DNA of 64,000 nt from Paraburkholderia heleia NBRC 101817. Its GTDB lineage: Bacteria; Pseudomonadota; Gammaproteobacteria; Burkholderiales; Burkholderiaceae. Below are positions 24,004 to 33,896 of this stretch, in pieces. Numbering within the stretch: position 1 is the first letter of the stretch; each line of letters starts with the position of its first letter. The stretch is taken from NCBI RefSeq assembly GCF_000739775.1, contig NZ_BBJH01000010.1:1-64000 (forward strand), given 5' to 3'. The translations under genes and the position numbers were made by a program. The notes beneath the pieces were generated by a model. The model worked only from the letters and a program-made list of their open reading frames with translations. It was not told where the DNA came from and did not search any database.

Positions 24004-26205
24004 TTAAAACTCCAGCGTTGAGGTCAATTCAAGCGTGCGTCCGAGTCCCACGCCCAGCTGATTCGACCCTGCCGCACTCCAGTAGCGCCGGTTGGCTGCG
24101 TTCTCCAGATTCGCCTGCACCGAAACACGTTTGCCGTACACTCGCGTGGCGTAACGCACGCCTGCGCTCAACAGCGTATAGCCGCCAATCTGTGCCTGGT
24201 TCGCGTTGTTCACCTGGCGCGGCCCCACGTAGTAGATGCCGCCATTCACTGAAAGACCCGCAAGCATGGGCATGCGATATTCGGCAAACAGGCTTGCCGT
24301 GACGTGGGGCGTATTCTCCGGCGTCTTGCCGACGAGCGTCGGGTCGGAAGAATCGATCTGCTTCGCGTCGAGATAGACGGTCGATGCAGTGAGCGAAACG
24401 TCCTTCGTCACATCGCCCTGCACCGAAAACTCCACGCCGCGATAACGCGCGTTGCCGTCCATCACATAGACGTTATCGGCGTTTGTCCCGGCACTGGCCT
24501 GTTTGAGGTTGAAGAGCGCAAGCGATACGAGCGTATTGCCGGCGAGGCGCGTGCGCACGCCCACCTCCTGCTGCCGGCTCACTGCCGCGGGCAGGATCTG
24601 GTTCGCGTTGACGGCCGTGGCCGGCGCGCTGCCCGCCGATTCGAGCGCTTCGACGTAGCTCGCGTAGACGCTCGTCTGCGGTGTGATGCGGTAGGTGATG
24701 CTGCCCGATGGCGAAGTGTGGTTGATATCGGAGTTCGGTGTACCGGCCTGCGAGGTCATGTACTCCGAGCGGCGCACGCCGGCCACGACCTGCAAGCGTG
24801 GCGTGATGTCGATCTGGTCGAACAAATAAACGCCGCTGTTGCGCACGTGCTGCGCGTAGAACTGCCGCGTGCTGCCGCTTTGCTTGAGCGTCGTGATGTC
24901 GATGGGATCGTAGAGGTTTTGCGCCGCCGTATACGTGTACGTCGTGAAGTCCGGCTGAAACAACCAGTTCTGCACGACACCGGTCGTGACCGTATGCGTG
25001 AACGGTCCGGTCTTGAAGTCGCCGTTCACTTCGAGGCGCACGTTCTTGTTCTCGTACATCTGTCCAAACTGCCGGCTGCCTTGCAGCGTGCCCGCGCCGG
25101 TCGCGACGTTGTACTTCTGGAACACCCAGGCCCAGCGGTCGCGCCGCGTGATCGACTGGCCGAGCGAGAGCATCGCGCTCCAGTGGTCGTTGAACGCGTA
25201 GTCGGCACGCACGAGCTGCGACGTCGCGCTCGCATTGGTCGGCAGGTCGTTCGGCACGAGCAGCTTCGAGGGGTCGGGCATCGCGGGCAGCGTGATCTTG
25301 CCGTTCACGGCGGCAAGCGGCGCGATGCCGGCCTGTTCGACGATACGCGTTTCGATGTGCTCGAAGTCGTATTGCAGCTTGAGCTTGTCGTTCGCGCGCC
25401 AGTCGAGCGCGGCGCTCACGAACTTGCGGTAGCCGCGGTCGCCTTCGATGGGCGTTTCGACGTGCTCGTCCATCGCGTTCACGCGAATGCCGAACTGGCC
25501 GCCCGGGCCAAAGCGGCGTGCGATGTCGGCGGCGGCGCCGATCGAACCGTTCGAGTCGCCGAGCACTGAAAGGCTCGTGACCGGCTCGCTGCCCGCGCGC
25601 TTCATCACCATGTTGACGATTCCCGCCGGCGCGCCGAAGCCGTAGTACAGCGCGGACGCCCCCTTGAGGACTTCCACGCGCTCCTTGTTCTCCATCGGCA
25701 TCCAGATGTTGTTGTCGATGGGAAGCAGGCCGTCGAGATAGAAGCTCGAGCGATTGTCGAGCGGGATGCCGCGCACGGAGAGGTTGTCGTACGCGAGTCC
25801 ATTGAGCTGCTGGCGCGTCACGCCCGCAACGTTGCGCAGCGCGTCGTAGAGGCCGGTGTCGCCCTGGGCGTCCATGACCGAGCGCGTGACGACGTTCACC
25901 GTGGCCGGCACGTCGAGCGCATCCATGCCGCGGTACTGACCCGTCTCGACGGTTTGCGGTGCGTAGCCCTGGGTGTTGCTGCCCGTGATCTTGACGGGCG
26001 CGAGCTGGGTGGCTTCGTCGGCTGGGGCGGTCGGGTTTGCAACTGCGCTAGCCGCGTCGGCATTGGCTGCGTGCGCCGCCTGTGCGATGCCGACCATGCC
26101 CGCCGCGAGCATCGAGTGGATGATCGCGTGCGCGCAGATCCTGCGCCATTGTTGCGTGCGCGTTTGCGACATGCGCGTGCGCGATGCGCGCTTCCCCGAA
26201 GCCAT
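24004..26205 (-). CDS. TonB-dependent siderophore receptor
   Basis: A 733-residue outer-membrane receptor of the FpvA/FhuE type. A signal peptide ends near AAHAANAD. The plug domain follows, with DVPATVNVVTRSVMDAQGDT, NVAGVTRQQLNGLAYDNLSV and EVLKGASALYYGFGAPAGIV. The 22-strand barrel ends in the typical terminal Phe (TSTLEF). These receptors import ferric siderophores using TonB energy. No siderophore biosynthesis or TonB genes are nearby, so it probably takes up a foreign siderophore. A putative Fur box lies 80 bp upstream. AAGGG precedes the ATG. The ligand is unknown. Confidence 0.92.
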   Translation of the reverse strand: MASGKRASRTRMSQTRTQQWRRICAHAIIHSMLAAGMVGIAQAAHAANADAASAVANPTAPADEATQLAPVKITGSNTQGYAPQTVETGQYRGMDALDVPATVNVVTRSVMDAQGDTGLYDALRNVAGVTRQQLNGLAYDNLSVRGIPLDNRSSFYLDGLLPIDNNIWMPMENKERVEVLKGASALYYGFGAPAGIVNMVMKRAGSEPVTSLSVLGDSNGSIGAAADIARRFGPGGQFGIRVNAMDEHVETPIEGDRGYRKFVSAALDWRANDKLKLQYDFEHIETRIVEQAGIAPLAAVNGKITLPAMPDPSKLLVPNDLPTNASATSQLVRADYAFNDHWSAMLSLGQSITRRDRWAWVFQKYNVATGAGTLQGSRQFGQMYENKNVRLEVNGDFKTGPFTHTVTTGVVQNWLFQPDFTTYTYTAAQNLYDPIDITTLKQSGSTRQFYAQHVRNSGVYLFDQIDITPRLQVVAGVRRSEYMTSQAGTPNSDINHTSPSGSITYRITPQTSVYASYVEALESAGSAPATAVNANQILPAAVSRQQEVGVRTRLAGNTLVSLALFNLKQASAGTNADNVYVMDGNARYRGVEFSVQGDVTKDVSLTASTVYLDAKQIDSSDPTLVGKTPENTPHVTASLFAEYRMPMLAGLSVNGGIYYVGPRQVNNANQAQIGGYTLLSAGVRYATRVYGKRVSVQANLENAANRRYWSAAGSNQLGVGLGRTLELTSTLEF

Positions 26206-26286
26206 GCTTTCCCTTCTTCTTTGCGTTCAACCGGCGCTGTCCGGGCCGCGCTACCATCCGGCCCCGATCAGCGAAAGAGCCGAGAT

Positions 26287-26305
26287 GATAATGCGAACTA
26301 TTATT
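26287..26305. promoter_or_regulatory. Putative Fur box of the siderophore receptor
   Basis: GATAATGCGAACTATTATT matches the 19-bp Fur consensus GATAATGATAATCATTATC at 14 positions. It lies about 80 bp upstream of the receptor ATG at 26205, in the AT-rich promoter region shared with the LysR gene end at 26406. Iron repression is expected. Confidence 0.6.
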
Positions 26306-26405
26306 ATTTAGAAAATAGACCTAATATTTGTCGGGGAAATGCAACAGATGTGTATGGGTGATGTAAGTGCGACAGTAATGGCTGACGCTATCGGCCCATC
26401 GCCAA

Positions 26406-27341
26406 CTAGCGCCGGCTCTTCTTCACCGGCACGCTCACGCGCTCGCGCACAGCATCGGCATGTTCCCGAATCGTCTCGATCAGCGCGCGCAATCCCGCCG
26501 GCGCGTGCCGCCGCCCGGGATAGTAGAGGCAGAGTCCGTCGAGTGGCGGCGTCCAGTCCTGCAGCACGCGCACGAGCGTGCCTGCCTGCAGATCCGCGTT
26601 CACGTTCCACTCGGTCAAATACGTGAGGCCGAGTCCGGCGCGCGCCGCTGCGAGCATGAGATCGGGCTCGTCGAGCGTCAACGCGCCGTCCACGTCCACG
26701 CGCACGGCCTGCCCGCGCCGCTCGAACTCCCATTGGTCGATTTGCCCGCTCGGCATGCGGCTGCGTATGCAGCGGTGCGACTTGAGATCGGCGGGCGTGC
26801 GTGGCCGCTCATGCCTGGCAAAGTATTCCGGACTGCCAACCACGGCGAATCGCTGTCGGTCGCCGAAAGGTACCGCGATCATGTCCTGCGGCACCGTTTC
26901 GGCCAGGCGAATGCCGGCATCGTAGCCTTCGACCACGATGTCGATGAGCCGCCCTTCCGTGACAAGATCGAGCTTCATCTCGGGATAGCGCTGCAGATAA
27001 GCGATAAACACGGGCATGACCTGTTTCGCCGCGCCCACCGAAGCATTGATGCGCAGCGTGCCTGAGGGCGTGTCGCGAAAGCTCCCCGCCTGGTCGAGCG
27101 CCTCGCGGATCGTGGACAACGCGGGCGCGACACTGCCCACGAACTGCGCGCCGGCCTCTGTCAACGCCACGCTGCGCGTCGTGCGGTTGAAGAGCCGCAC
27201 GCCGATGCGCGCTTCGAGCGCCGCCACCGCGTGGCTGAGCGCCGAGGTCGACACGCTCAGTTCATCCGCCGCCGCGCGAAAGCTGCGATGGCGCGCCACA
27301 GCCAGCACGGCTTCGAGTTCCACCAGGCCCGATGTTTTCAT
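26406..27341 (-). CDS. LysR-family transcriptional regulator
   Basis: A 311-residue LysR regulator. The N-terminal helix-turn-helix (LVELEAVLAVARHRSFRAAA, STSALSHAVAALEARIGVRL) and wing (FNRTTRSVALTEAG) are normal. The effector domain is complete and ends with GLCLYYPGRRHAPAGLRALI, the pattern of the YafC/DmlR-like group of LysR proteins with a PGRRH segment. It is divergent from the aldehyde dehydrogenase at 27443, about 100 bp apart, and is its probable regulator. A basic KKSRR tail closes the protein. Confidence 0.9.
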   Translation of the reverse strand: MKTSGLVELEAVLAVARHRSFRAAADELSVSTSALSHAVAALEARIGVRLFNRTTRSVALTEAGAQFVGSVAPALSTIREALDQAGSFRDTPSGTLRINASVGAAKQVMPVFIAYLQRYPEMKLDLVTEGRLIDIVVEGYDAGIRLAETVPQDMIAVPFGDRQRFAVVGSPEYFARHERPRTPADLKSHRCIRSRMPSGQIDQWEFERRGQAVRVDVDGALTLDEPDLMLAAARAGLGLTYLTEWNVNADLQAGTLVRVLQDWTPPLDGLCLYYPGRRHAPAGLRALIETIREHADAVRERVSVPVKKSRR

Positions 27342-27442
27342 TGTCCCGAATCGTTCAACAGGTCATGCGCCATTGTACGGCTAGTCAACGCAATGTCAGA
27401 CGTCTATCTTGCCTGCATCGACTCACGTTTTCTGGAGCAGCC

Positions 27443-28864
27443 ATGCAGATCATCGACAAGATCTATATCGACGGCGCGTTCGTCACGCCGCAGGGAGAGG
27501 AGTACTTCGACCTCTTCAACCCCGCGACCGAGGCCGTGATCGGTCGCGTGCGTCTGGCCGACGCGGCGGATGCGGACACAGCCATCGCCGCCGCGAAGCG
27601 CGCGTTCCCGGCGTTTTCGCGCACCCCGAAGACACAGCGCATCGAGATGCTCATGGCGCTGCACGAGGCCGTCGTCGCGCGCGAAGACGCGCTCTTCGAA
27701 ACGATCGTGGAAGAATACGGCGCCCCGGTCTCGCGCGGCCGCTGGATGGCGCAGCACGCCTCCAACGTGCTGCGCGACGCCGCGAAGACGCTGGAAAGCT
27801 ATGCGTTCACGCGGCGCGCGGGCACGGCAGAAGTCACCATGGAGCCGCTGGGCGTCGCCGGGCTGATCACGCCCTGGAACAGCGACGCAGGCTTCATCTG
27901 CGGCAAGCTCGCGGCCGCGCTCGCTGCGGGCTGCACGGCCGTCATCAAGCCGAGCGAGATGAGCGCGCTCCAGACGCACATCGTGACCGAGGCGCTGCAT
28001 TCGGCGGGCCTGCCTGCTGGCCTCTTCAACATCGTCACGGGCCGCGGCGACACCGTGGGCGCGCGCATCGCCGAACATCCCGACGTCGCCAAGATTTCGT
28101 TCACGGGTTCGACCGCGGTCGGCAAAACGATTCTGCGCACGGCGGCCGAAACGCTCAAGCGCGTGACGCTCGAACTGGGCGGCAAGTCGCCCGTCCTCGT
28201 GCTCGACGACGCGAATTTCGACGAAGCCGTGCCGCTCGCGCTGCAGGCCGGCTTCATGAACAGCGGGCAGGCATGCATTGCGGGCACGCGCATTCTGGCG
28301 CCGCAGTCACGGCTCGTCGAATTCGAAACGCGCGTCGTGAACGCCGTGGCGCAGATTCAAGCGGGCGATCCGCGCGACACACGCACGAGTGTCGGCCCGA
28401 TGGTGAGCCAGAAACAATGGGAGCGCGTGCAGCGCTATATCCGCATCGGCATCGACGAAGGCGCACGCCTGATTGCGGGCGGCGCGGGTCGGCCCGAAGG
28501 TATCGAGTCGGGCTGGTTCGTGCGTCCCACCGTGTTCAGCGGCGTGACGAACGATATGGCCATCGCGCGCGAGGAAATTTTCGGGCCGGTGCTTTCGATC
28601 ATCGCGTATCGCGACACCGAACATGCCATCGAGATCGCCAACGATACGCCCTATGGCCTGCAGGCCTACGTGGTCTCGCCCGATATCGCGCGTGCGCGCC
28701 GCGTGGCCGCGCAGATCGAAGCGGGCCGCGTGCTCGTCAACACGCTCGCACATGAGCCGGCCGCGCCGTTCGGCGGCTTCAAGCAATCGGGGATCGGGCG
28801 CGAGTACGGCACCTTCGGGATCGAAGCGTTTCTGGAGCCGAAGTCCACACTCGGCGTGCTTTGA
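27443..28864 (+). CDS. NAD(P)-dependent aldehyde dehydrogenase
   Basis: A 473-residue aldehyde dehydrogenase. The cofactor and catalytic residues are visible: TPWN with the oxyanion Asn at 146, KPSE around 169-172, the general base Glu245 in LELGGKSP, and nucleophile Cys278 in NSGQACIAG. It ends with the usual PFGGFKQSGIGREYG. It oxidises an aldehyde to the acid in the cytoplasm; the substrate is not predictable. ATG 27443, preceded by TGGAG, is chosen over an upstream start that would add 37 atypical residues and overlap the divergent lysR. That lysR probably regulates it. Confidence 0.92.
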   Translation: MQIIDKIYIDGAFVTPQGEEYFDLFNPATEAVIGRVRLADAADADTAIAAAKRAFPAFSRTPKTQRIEMLMALHEAVVAREDALFETIVEEYGAPVSRGRWMAQHASNVLRDAAKTLESYAFTRRAGTAEVTMEPLGVAGLITPWNSDAGFICGKLAAALAAGCTAVIKPSEMSALQTHIVTEALHSAGLPAGLFNIVTGRGDTVGARIAEHPDVAKISFTGSTAVGKTILRTAAETLKRVTLELGGKSPVLVLDDANFDEAVPLALQAGFMNSGQACIAGTRILAPQSRLVEFETRVVNAVAQIQAGDPRDTRTSVGPMVSQKQWERVQRYIRIGIDEGARLIAGGAGRPEGIESGWFVRPTVFSGVTNDMAIAREEIFGPVLSIIAYRDTEHAIEIANDTPYGLQAYVVSPDIARARRVAAQIEAGRVLVNTLAHEPAAPFGGFKQSGIGREYGTFGIEAFLEPKSTLGVL

Positions 28865-28933
28865 TGCGGTACTCACCGCATCAGGATATAAACGCCCCGG
28901 CTACGCATCGTATCCGCCACGCGGACCACCACT

Positions 28934-29857
28934 TCACCGCCGCGCGTGGCCCTTTGCCTGGAGGCTCGCCACCACTGCTCCGACTTGCGCGATCGCCGCG
29001 TCGCGCTGCGCCGAACTCGCGTGGGCCGCGCCCGTCAGGTACGCCGTGACGAGAATGGGCGCGCGCCCGGTGGGCCAGACAATCGCCACATCGTTTGCCG
29101 TGCCGTGGTCGCCAGTGCCGGTCTTGTCGCCTACGCGCCAGTCCTTCGGCAAGCCGGCGCGCAAACGCGCGTCGCCAGTCTTGTTGGCGACGAGCCATGC
29201 AATGAGCTGCTCGCGCGACGCCGAAGAAAGACGCTCGCCCAGCAGCAATTCGCGCAGGTTCGCGACCATGGCGGCGGGCGTGGTCGTATCGCGCGGGTCG
29301 CCGGGGATCGCATCGTTGAGCGTGGTCTCGTTGCGGTCGAGGCGCGTGACCGGATCGCCGATGCTGCGCGCGAAAGCCGTGATCGCCGAAGGGCCGCCAA
29401 TGCTCTCCAGCAGCAGGTTCGCCGCCGTGTTGTCGCTGCGCGTGAGCGCGGCTTCGCACAGTTCGGCAACCGTCATGCCCTCACTGCCCGCTCGCGGTCC
29501 GCTCACCGGCGAATACGACACGACTTGCGCAGGCGAATACACGATCTTGCGGGCCAGGTCCTCCTTGCCGTGATCCTTGCGCGTCAGCACGGCCGATGCG
29601 AGCAATACCTTGAACGTGCTGCACATCGGAAAGCGCTCCTGCATGCGCCACCCGCGCACGTGTCCGTTCGCCGTATCGAGCATCGCCACGCCGAGCCGGC
29701 CCCCCGCCTGCGCCTCGATGGCGGCGAGCTGCTTTTCGAGCGACCCCGTTGATGTCGCGTTCGTCGTGCTCGCAGCGCCCGCGCCAAACGCCTGAGATGC
29801 AACACCAGCTATCGCACTGCCTAATACCGTCATCGTGAATCTACGCCGCGTGATCAT
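28934..29857 (-). CDS. penA: Class A beta-lactamase (PenA-like)
   Basis: A 307-residue class A serine beta-lactamase. Motifs are all present: Ser80-Thr-Phe-Lys83 (STFK), Ser141-Asp-Asn (SDN), Glu177 in RNETTLN of the omega loop, and Lys245-Thr-Gly (KTG). A twin-arginine-type signal (TRRRF followed by a hydrophobic stretch and AFGAGA) suggests Tat export to the periplasm, as known for Burkholderia PenA enzymes. A Cys lies directly before the active Ser. ATG 29857 has AAGGAGAGGCC in front; a longer start would bury the RR motif. It is divergent from a LysR gene, the penA-penR layout. The symbol is by family resemblance. Confidence 0.92.
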   Translation of the reverse strand: MITRRRFTMTVLGSAIAGVASQAFGAGAASTTNATSTGSLEKQLAAIEAQAGGRLGVAMLDTANGHVRGWRMQERFPMCSTFKVLLASAVLTRKDHGKEDLARKIVYSPAQVVSYSPVSGPRAGSEGMTVAELCEAALTRSDNTAANLLLESIGGPSAITAFARSIGDPVTRLDRNETTLNDAIPGDPRDTTTPAAMVANLRELLLGERLSSASREQLIAWLVANKTGDARLRAGLPKDWRVGDKTGTGDHGTANDVAIVWPTGRAPILVTAYLTGAAHASSAQRDAAIAQVGAVVASLQAKGHARR

Positions 29858-29954
29858 GGCCTCTCCTTGAAGAGCCGCCACTATCGCGTGTTCTCCGTGT
29901 GGTGACAAACGATGATAAATTGCACCCTGCCCCAGGAAAACTTATGGCTTGATC

Positions 29955-30833
29955 ATGCGAACGTATCTGCCCCTCAATGCCTTGCGCGCCTTCGAATCGT
30001 CCGCGCGGCACTTGAGCTTCACGCGCGCGGCGAGCGAGCTGAACGTCACCCAGGCGGCCGTGAGCCAGCAGGTCCGCACGCTCGAGGAGCGGCTTGGCGC
30101 GACCCTCTTCAAGCGTCTGCCGCGCGGCCTCGCGATCACCGACGAAGGTCTCGCGCTGCGCCCCGTGCTCACCGACGCATTCGACCGCATCGAAGCCGTG
30201 TTGCGTCAATTCGAAGGCGGCCACTTTCACGAGGTACTGACCGTGGGCGCCGTGGGCACTTTCGCGGTGGGCTGGTTGATGCCGCGCCTGAAGTCGTTTC
30301 ACGACGCGCATCCGTTCGTCGAGCTGCGCATCATGACGAACAACAATCTCGTCGATCTTGCGGGCGAAGGCCTCGACTTCGCCATCCGGTTCGGCGACGG
30401 CACCTGGCCTGGTTCGCGCGCCGCGAAGCTGTTCGACGCGCCGCTCACCGCGCTCTGCACGCCCGATATTGCCCAGCGCCTGGATAGTCCCGCCGATCTC
30501 GCCAACGAAAAACTACTGCGCTCGTATCGCGCCGACGATTGGGCGCTCTGGTTCGAGGCCGCCGGGCTCGCGCCGCGCCCCGTGCGCGGGCCCGTATTCG
30601 ATTCGTCGCGGCTCATGGTGGAAGCGGCGATGCAGGGCGCGGGCATCGCGCTCGCCCCGGCTTCCATGTTCGAGCGCGATCTCGCGGCGGGCAGGCTCGT
30701 GCGGCCCTTCGATATCGAAGTGCAGGCAGGCAGCTACTGGCTCACGTCTCAAAAGGGGAAGACGGCGACGCCCGCCATGCGCGCATTCAAACAATGGCTC
30801 GTGAAGGAAGCCGGCAGCGGAGAGGACGCGTGA
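29955..30833 (+). CDS. penR: LysR-family regulator, AmpR/PenR type
   Basis: A 292-residue LysR protein beginning RTYLPLNALRAFESSARHLS, the start typical of AmpR/PenR/GcvA-type regulators, with the helix TRAASELNVTQAAVSQQVRT. The effector domain continues through VGAVGTFAVGWLMPRL and the DFAIRFGDGTWPG segment of this group. It is transcribed away from the class A beta-lactamase, 97 bp away. AmpR-type proteins respond to muropeptides to induce the lactamase; that this one does so is inference. ATG 29955 is chosen over a TTG two codons upstream. It converges with the dehydrogenase gene 16 bp away. Confidence 0.88.
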   Translation: MRTYLPLNALRAFESSARHLSFTRAASELNVTQAAVSQQVRTLEERLGATLFKRLPRGLAITDEGLALRPVLTDAFDRIEAVLRQFEGGHFHEVLTVGAVGTFAVGWLMPRLKSFHDAHPFVELRIMTNNNLVDLAGEGLDFAIRFGDGTWPGSRAAKLFDAPLTALCTPDIAQRLDSPADLANEKLLRSYRADDWALWFEAAGLAPRPVRGPVFDSSRLMVEAAMQGAGIALAPASMFERDLAAGRLVRPFDIEVQAGSYWLTSQKGKTATPAMRAFKQWLVKEAGSGEDA

Positions 30834-30849
30834 TTGCGCAGTTGTCGTG

Positions 30850-31878
30850 TTACGCGCCGAAGTCGAGCAACACCTTGCAGGTTTCGCGCGGTTTGTGCTC
30901 CGCCAGCTCGAACGCGTTGCTCACCTCGCGAAAATCCACCTTGTGCGTGATGATCGATTCCGGCGTGACGAGGCCGCGCTCCAGCCAGTCGATCACGGTC
31001 GGGAACATCGCGCAGTTCAGGCGCGAGGCGCACAACGTGAGCTCCTTTTTCGTCAGCTCCTGCTGTGCGATGGCCGAAGGCGTCGACGAAAAACCGAGCA
31101 CTCCGATACGTCCTGCGGGCGCCGCGAGCCGCACCGCTTCTTCGAGAATGGACGGATGGCCCGCCGCGTCGAAAATCAGCGTTGGGCCGTCTTCCACGCC
31201 GCGCGCGCGCAGCGCGTCGGCAAGCGGCTCGTTGCGTGTGTTGATCGTTTCGTCGACTTGCGCCCCGCAGCTGCGTGCGAGCTCGAGCCGTTCGTCGAGC
31301 TGATCCGCAATGAACGCGCGCAAGCCGTACACGCGCTTGAGCACCTGCAGGATCGTCAGCCCCACGGTGCCCGCGCCGTAAATCAACGCAACGTCGCTTT
31401 CCAGCACGCCGGTGCGTGCCGTGACGTTCGCCGCCACGGCGAAGGGCTCCACAATTGCCGCGCACGATTGCGCAATACGCTCGGGAATGCGGTACGCGTT
31501 GCGTGCGGGCGCACACACATACTCGCTGAAACCGCCGTCGCGATGCACGCCCAGCACGACGAGATTGCGGCACACATTCTGCCGCCCGATCTGGCATGCG
31601 TGGCAATGCCCGCAGCTGATGACGGGATCGACGGCCACCAGTTCGCCCACGCGCGCGGCATCGACATCCTCGCCCACGGACTCGATGCGGCCCACGAACT
31701 CGTGGCCGATGATGCGCGGATACGTCACGAACGGATTGTGCCCCCGATAGATGTGCAGGTCCGAGCCGCAGATGCCCGCATAACGCACGCGTACCCGCAC
31801 CTCCGCCGCTGCGGGCGTGGGCAGGGGCACTTCGCGCACGGCGAGGCTGTTCGGTCGATCGACGACGACGCTCAACAT
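30850..31878 (-). CDS. Zinc-dependent sugar-acid/polyol dehydrogenase (LgoD/YjjN-like)
   Basis: A 342-residue zinc MDR dehydrogenase. The catalytic zinc site (GICGSDLH, GHEFVG) and the four-Cys structural zinc site (SCGHCHACQIGRQNVC) are intact, and the Rossmann motif is GAGTVGLTIL. It resembles L-galactonate/L-gulonate oxidoreductases and L-idonate dehydrogenases. It follows manD, whose stop is at 31914, on the same strand. GGAAGC lies ahead of ATG 31878; longer starts would overlap manD. With ManD, UxuB and an ExuT-like transporter next to it, oxidation of a sugar acid to the keto form feeding hexuronate breakdown is a reasonable guess. Confidence 0.87.
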   Translation of the reverse strand: MLSVVVDRPNSLAVREVPLPTPAAAEVRVRVRYAGICGSDLHIYRGHNPFVTYPRIIGHEFVGRIESVGEDVDAARVGELVAVDPVISCGHCHACQIGRQNVCRNLVVLGVHRDGGFSEYVCAPARNAYRIPERIAQSCAAIVEPFAVAANVTARTGVLESDVALIYGAGTVGLTILQVLKRVYGLRAFIADQLDERLELARSCGAQVDETINTRNEPLADALRARGVEDGPTLIFDAAGHPSILEEAVRLAAPAGRIGVLGFSSTPSAIAQQELTKKELTLCASRLNCAMFPTVIDWLERGLVTPESIITHKVDFREVSNAFELAEHKPRETCKVLLDFGA

Positions 31879-31913
31879 AGCAGACGCTTCCATGTCTATT
31901 TGATCAGATATGC

Positions 31914-33122
31914 TTACCAGTTCCACATCGACCCGTCGCGCAGGCGGGCGACCGGCAGATAGGCGCGTTCATAGGGATACTTCGCGGCCAGCGTCTCGTC
32001 GATGTCCACGCCGAGCCCCGGCGCGTCGTCCATCACGAGAAAACCGTTCTCGAAGCGGTACTGATGCGGGAACACCGCGTTCGTGAGCGCGTTATGCGGC
32101 ATCAATTCCTGAATGCCGAAGTTCGGCGCCCACAGGCCGAAGTTCACGGCGGCGGCCATACAGACCGGCGAAAGATCGGTGGCGCCATGAAAGCCGGTGC
32201 GCACCTGGTACATGGCCGCGTAATCGGCAATGCGGCGCATATGCGTAATGCCGCCCGCGTGCACGATGGTCGCGCGGATATAGTCGATGAGCTGCTCGCG
32301 GATCAGATCCTTGCAGTCCCAGATCGAGTTGAACACCTCGCCCACCGCGAGCGGCGTGCTCGTATGGCTGCGAATCAGGCGGAAACTCTCCTGGTTCTCG
32401 GCCGGTGTCGCGTCTTCCAGCCAGAAGAGGCGATACGGCTCGAGATCGCGGCCAAGGCGCGCGGCTTCGATGGGCGTGAGGCGGTGGTGCGCGTCGTGCA
32501 GCAGATGCGGGCCGAAGCCTACGGCCTCGCGCACCTTGCGAAAGAGTTCGGGCGTATGGCGCAGATAGAGCGCCGTGTCCCACGGCTCCTCGGGCGGCAG
32601 CCCCTTCTGGGCGGGCTCGTACTCGCCCTTGACCTTGCCCACGCCATACACCTTGTCGAGACCGGGCACCCCCGACTGCACGCGAATCGCCTGGTAGCCC
32701 TCCTCCACATGCTGGCGCACCGCGTCGATGGCTTCCTCGTGGTCGCGCCCGTTTGCATGGCCGTAGACCATCAGCCCTTCGCGGCTCTTGCCGCCCAGCA
32801 GCTGATACACGGGCATGTTCGCGAGCTTGCCCTTGATATCCCAGAGCGCCATGTCAATCGCGGCGATCGCCGTCATCGTGACCGGGCCGCGCCGCCAGTA
32901 CGCGCCGCGATAGAGGTATTGCCAGATGTCCTCGATATTGCGCGGGTCGCGGCCCACGAGACACGCAAACACGTGATCTTCGAGGTACGCGCGCACGGCC
33001 AGTTCGCGGCCGTTGAGCGTCGCGTCGCCGAGACCGTACACGCCTTCGTCGGTCACGATCTTCACGGTCACGAAATTGCGGCCGGGGCAGGTGACGATCG
33101 TCTGCAACCGTTCAATCTTCAA
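31914..33122 (-). CDS. manD: D-mannonate dehydratase, enolase superfamily
   Basis: A 402-residue enolase-superfamily protein of the ManD (RspA) group, which dehydrates D-mannonate to 2-keto-3-deoxy-D-gluconate. The N-terminal cap begins [20 protein letters not shown]; the barrel has the Mg ligands in [22 protein letters not shown] and GEVFNS, and the catalytic His in [11 protein letters not shown]. The C-terminal [20 protein letters not shown] is characteristic of ManD. It is unrelated to UxuA and replaces it here. It is in the leftward unit with the GntR regulator 19 bp upstream and a sugar-acid dehydrogenase downstream. Some family members have low activity, so D-gluconate or mannonate specificity is not certain. 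Confidence 0.9.
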   Translation of the reverse strand: MKIERLQTIVTCPGRNFVTVKIVTDEGVYGLGDATLNGRELAVRAYLEDHVFACLVGRDPRNIEDIWQYLYRGAYWRRGPVTMTAIAAIDMALWDIKGKLANMPVYQLLGGKSREGLMVYGHANGRDHEEAIDAVRQHVEEGYQAIRVQSGVPGLDKVYGVGKVKGEYEPAQKGLPPEEPWDTALYLRHTPELFRKVREAVGFGPHLLHDAHHRLTPIEAARLGRDLEPYRLFWLEDATPAENQESFRLIRSHTSTPLAVGEVFNSIWDCKDLIREQLIDYIRATIVHAGGITHMRRIADYAAMYQVRTGFHGATDLSPVCMAAAVNFGLWAPNFGIQELMPHNALTNAVFPHQYRFENGFLVMDDAPGLGVDIDETLAAKYPYERAYLPVARLRDGSMWNW

Positions 33123-33141
33123 TGGCTCTCTCCACTCTCTT

Positions 33142-33873
33142 TCATTCGACGAAATAGTCGGGCACGCGCGCCTGCACTTCCGGCAGATGCGAGCCCACGC
33201 GGTCGATATGGCTCGCCACCGTCGCGCCCAGTTGCGCGAAGTTGCGCGAGGCCATTTGCGCGAGGATCAGCTCGTGCTCGCGCAGCGCGCGCTGCGCATG
33301 GTCCGCCACACGATCGAGCAGCAGCCAGCGCACACGGTCGAACTGGCGCTTCATGGGCTGCAGCATTTCCCAGACATGCGAGCGGCCCGCGAATTCGAAG
33401 AGGCGCCGGTGCATCAGCTCGTCGAGATCGAAAAAGCGATCGACGTCGCCGCGCGCGACGGCGTCGCGCTGGTCATCGACGATCCGGCCGAACTCCGAGA
33501 GCTGGTCGAGCGTGATGGTCTGGGCCAGCTGCACGTGGTTCGCGCATTCGAGCGTGCTGCGCGCGAAGCGTCCCTCTTCGAGCTGCGAAACGGAGATCGG
33601 CGCGACGATCGTGCCGACCTTGCGATAGATGTTTACGAGATGTTCGTCGGCGAGCTGAGCCAGCGCTTCGCGCACCGGCGTGCGGCTCACCTGCAGCGCC
33701 TCGGCGATCGCGGCTTCTGAAAGGCTTGCGTGCGGCGGCAGCGCGCCACGCACGATGGCGTCGCGCAGGAAGGCATGCACCTGCGGGCGATAGGAAGTAT
33801 CGGGATTGGCGACGAACCCGCTCAGTGCGGCGAGGACGGTGCCCTCTTGCGGTTCGATGACGGTCTGGCTCAT
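33142..33873 (-). CDS. GntR-family (FadR subgroup) regulator of hexuronate genes
   Basis: A 243-residue GntR regulator. The N-terminal winged helix ([20 protein letters not shown] followed by [20 protein letters not shown]) is followed by an all-helical FCD ligand domain with metal-binding Asp/His positions ([27 protein letters not shown]). It is the first gene of the leftward unit and is divergent from uxuB. Two TACCATGGTA palindromes lie in the 136-bp promoter region, typical of the GTxxTACxAxxGTA-like sites bound by UxuR/ExuR-type proteins. It probably represses both directions until a hexuronate or mannonate is present. Confidence 0.88.
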   Translation of the reverse strand: MSQTVIEPQEGTVLAALSGFVANPDTSYRPQVHAFLRDAIVRGALPPHASLSEAAIAEALQVSRTPVREALAQLADEHLVNIYRKVGTIVAPISVSQLEEGRFARSTLECANHVQLAQTITLDQLSEFGRIVDDQRDAVARGDVDRFFDLDELMHRRLFEFAGRSHVWEMLQPMKRQFDRVRWLLLDRVADHAQRALREHELILAQMASRNFAQLGATVASHIDRVGSHLPEVQARVPDYFVE

Positions 33874-33896
33874 TGAGGATAACGGGAAGCTGTTTG

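Noticed and set aside
24304..25569. 421-codon frame antisense to the TonB receptor
   Set aside because: It is the high-GC shadow of the receptor, with Arg/His/Ala-rich sequence and no domain.
32064..33515. 483-codon frame antisense to manD and gntR
   Set aside because: Runs across two genuine genes on the other strand and lacks any domain.
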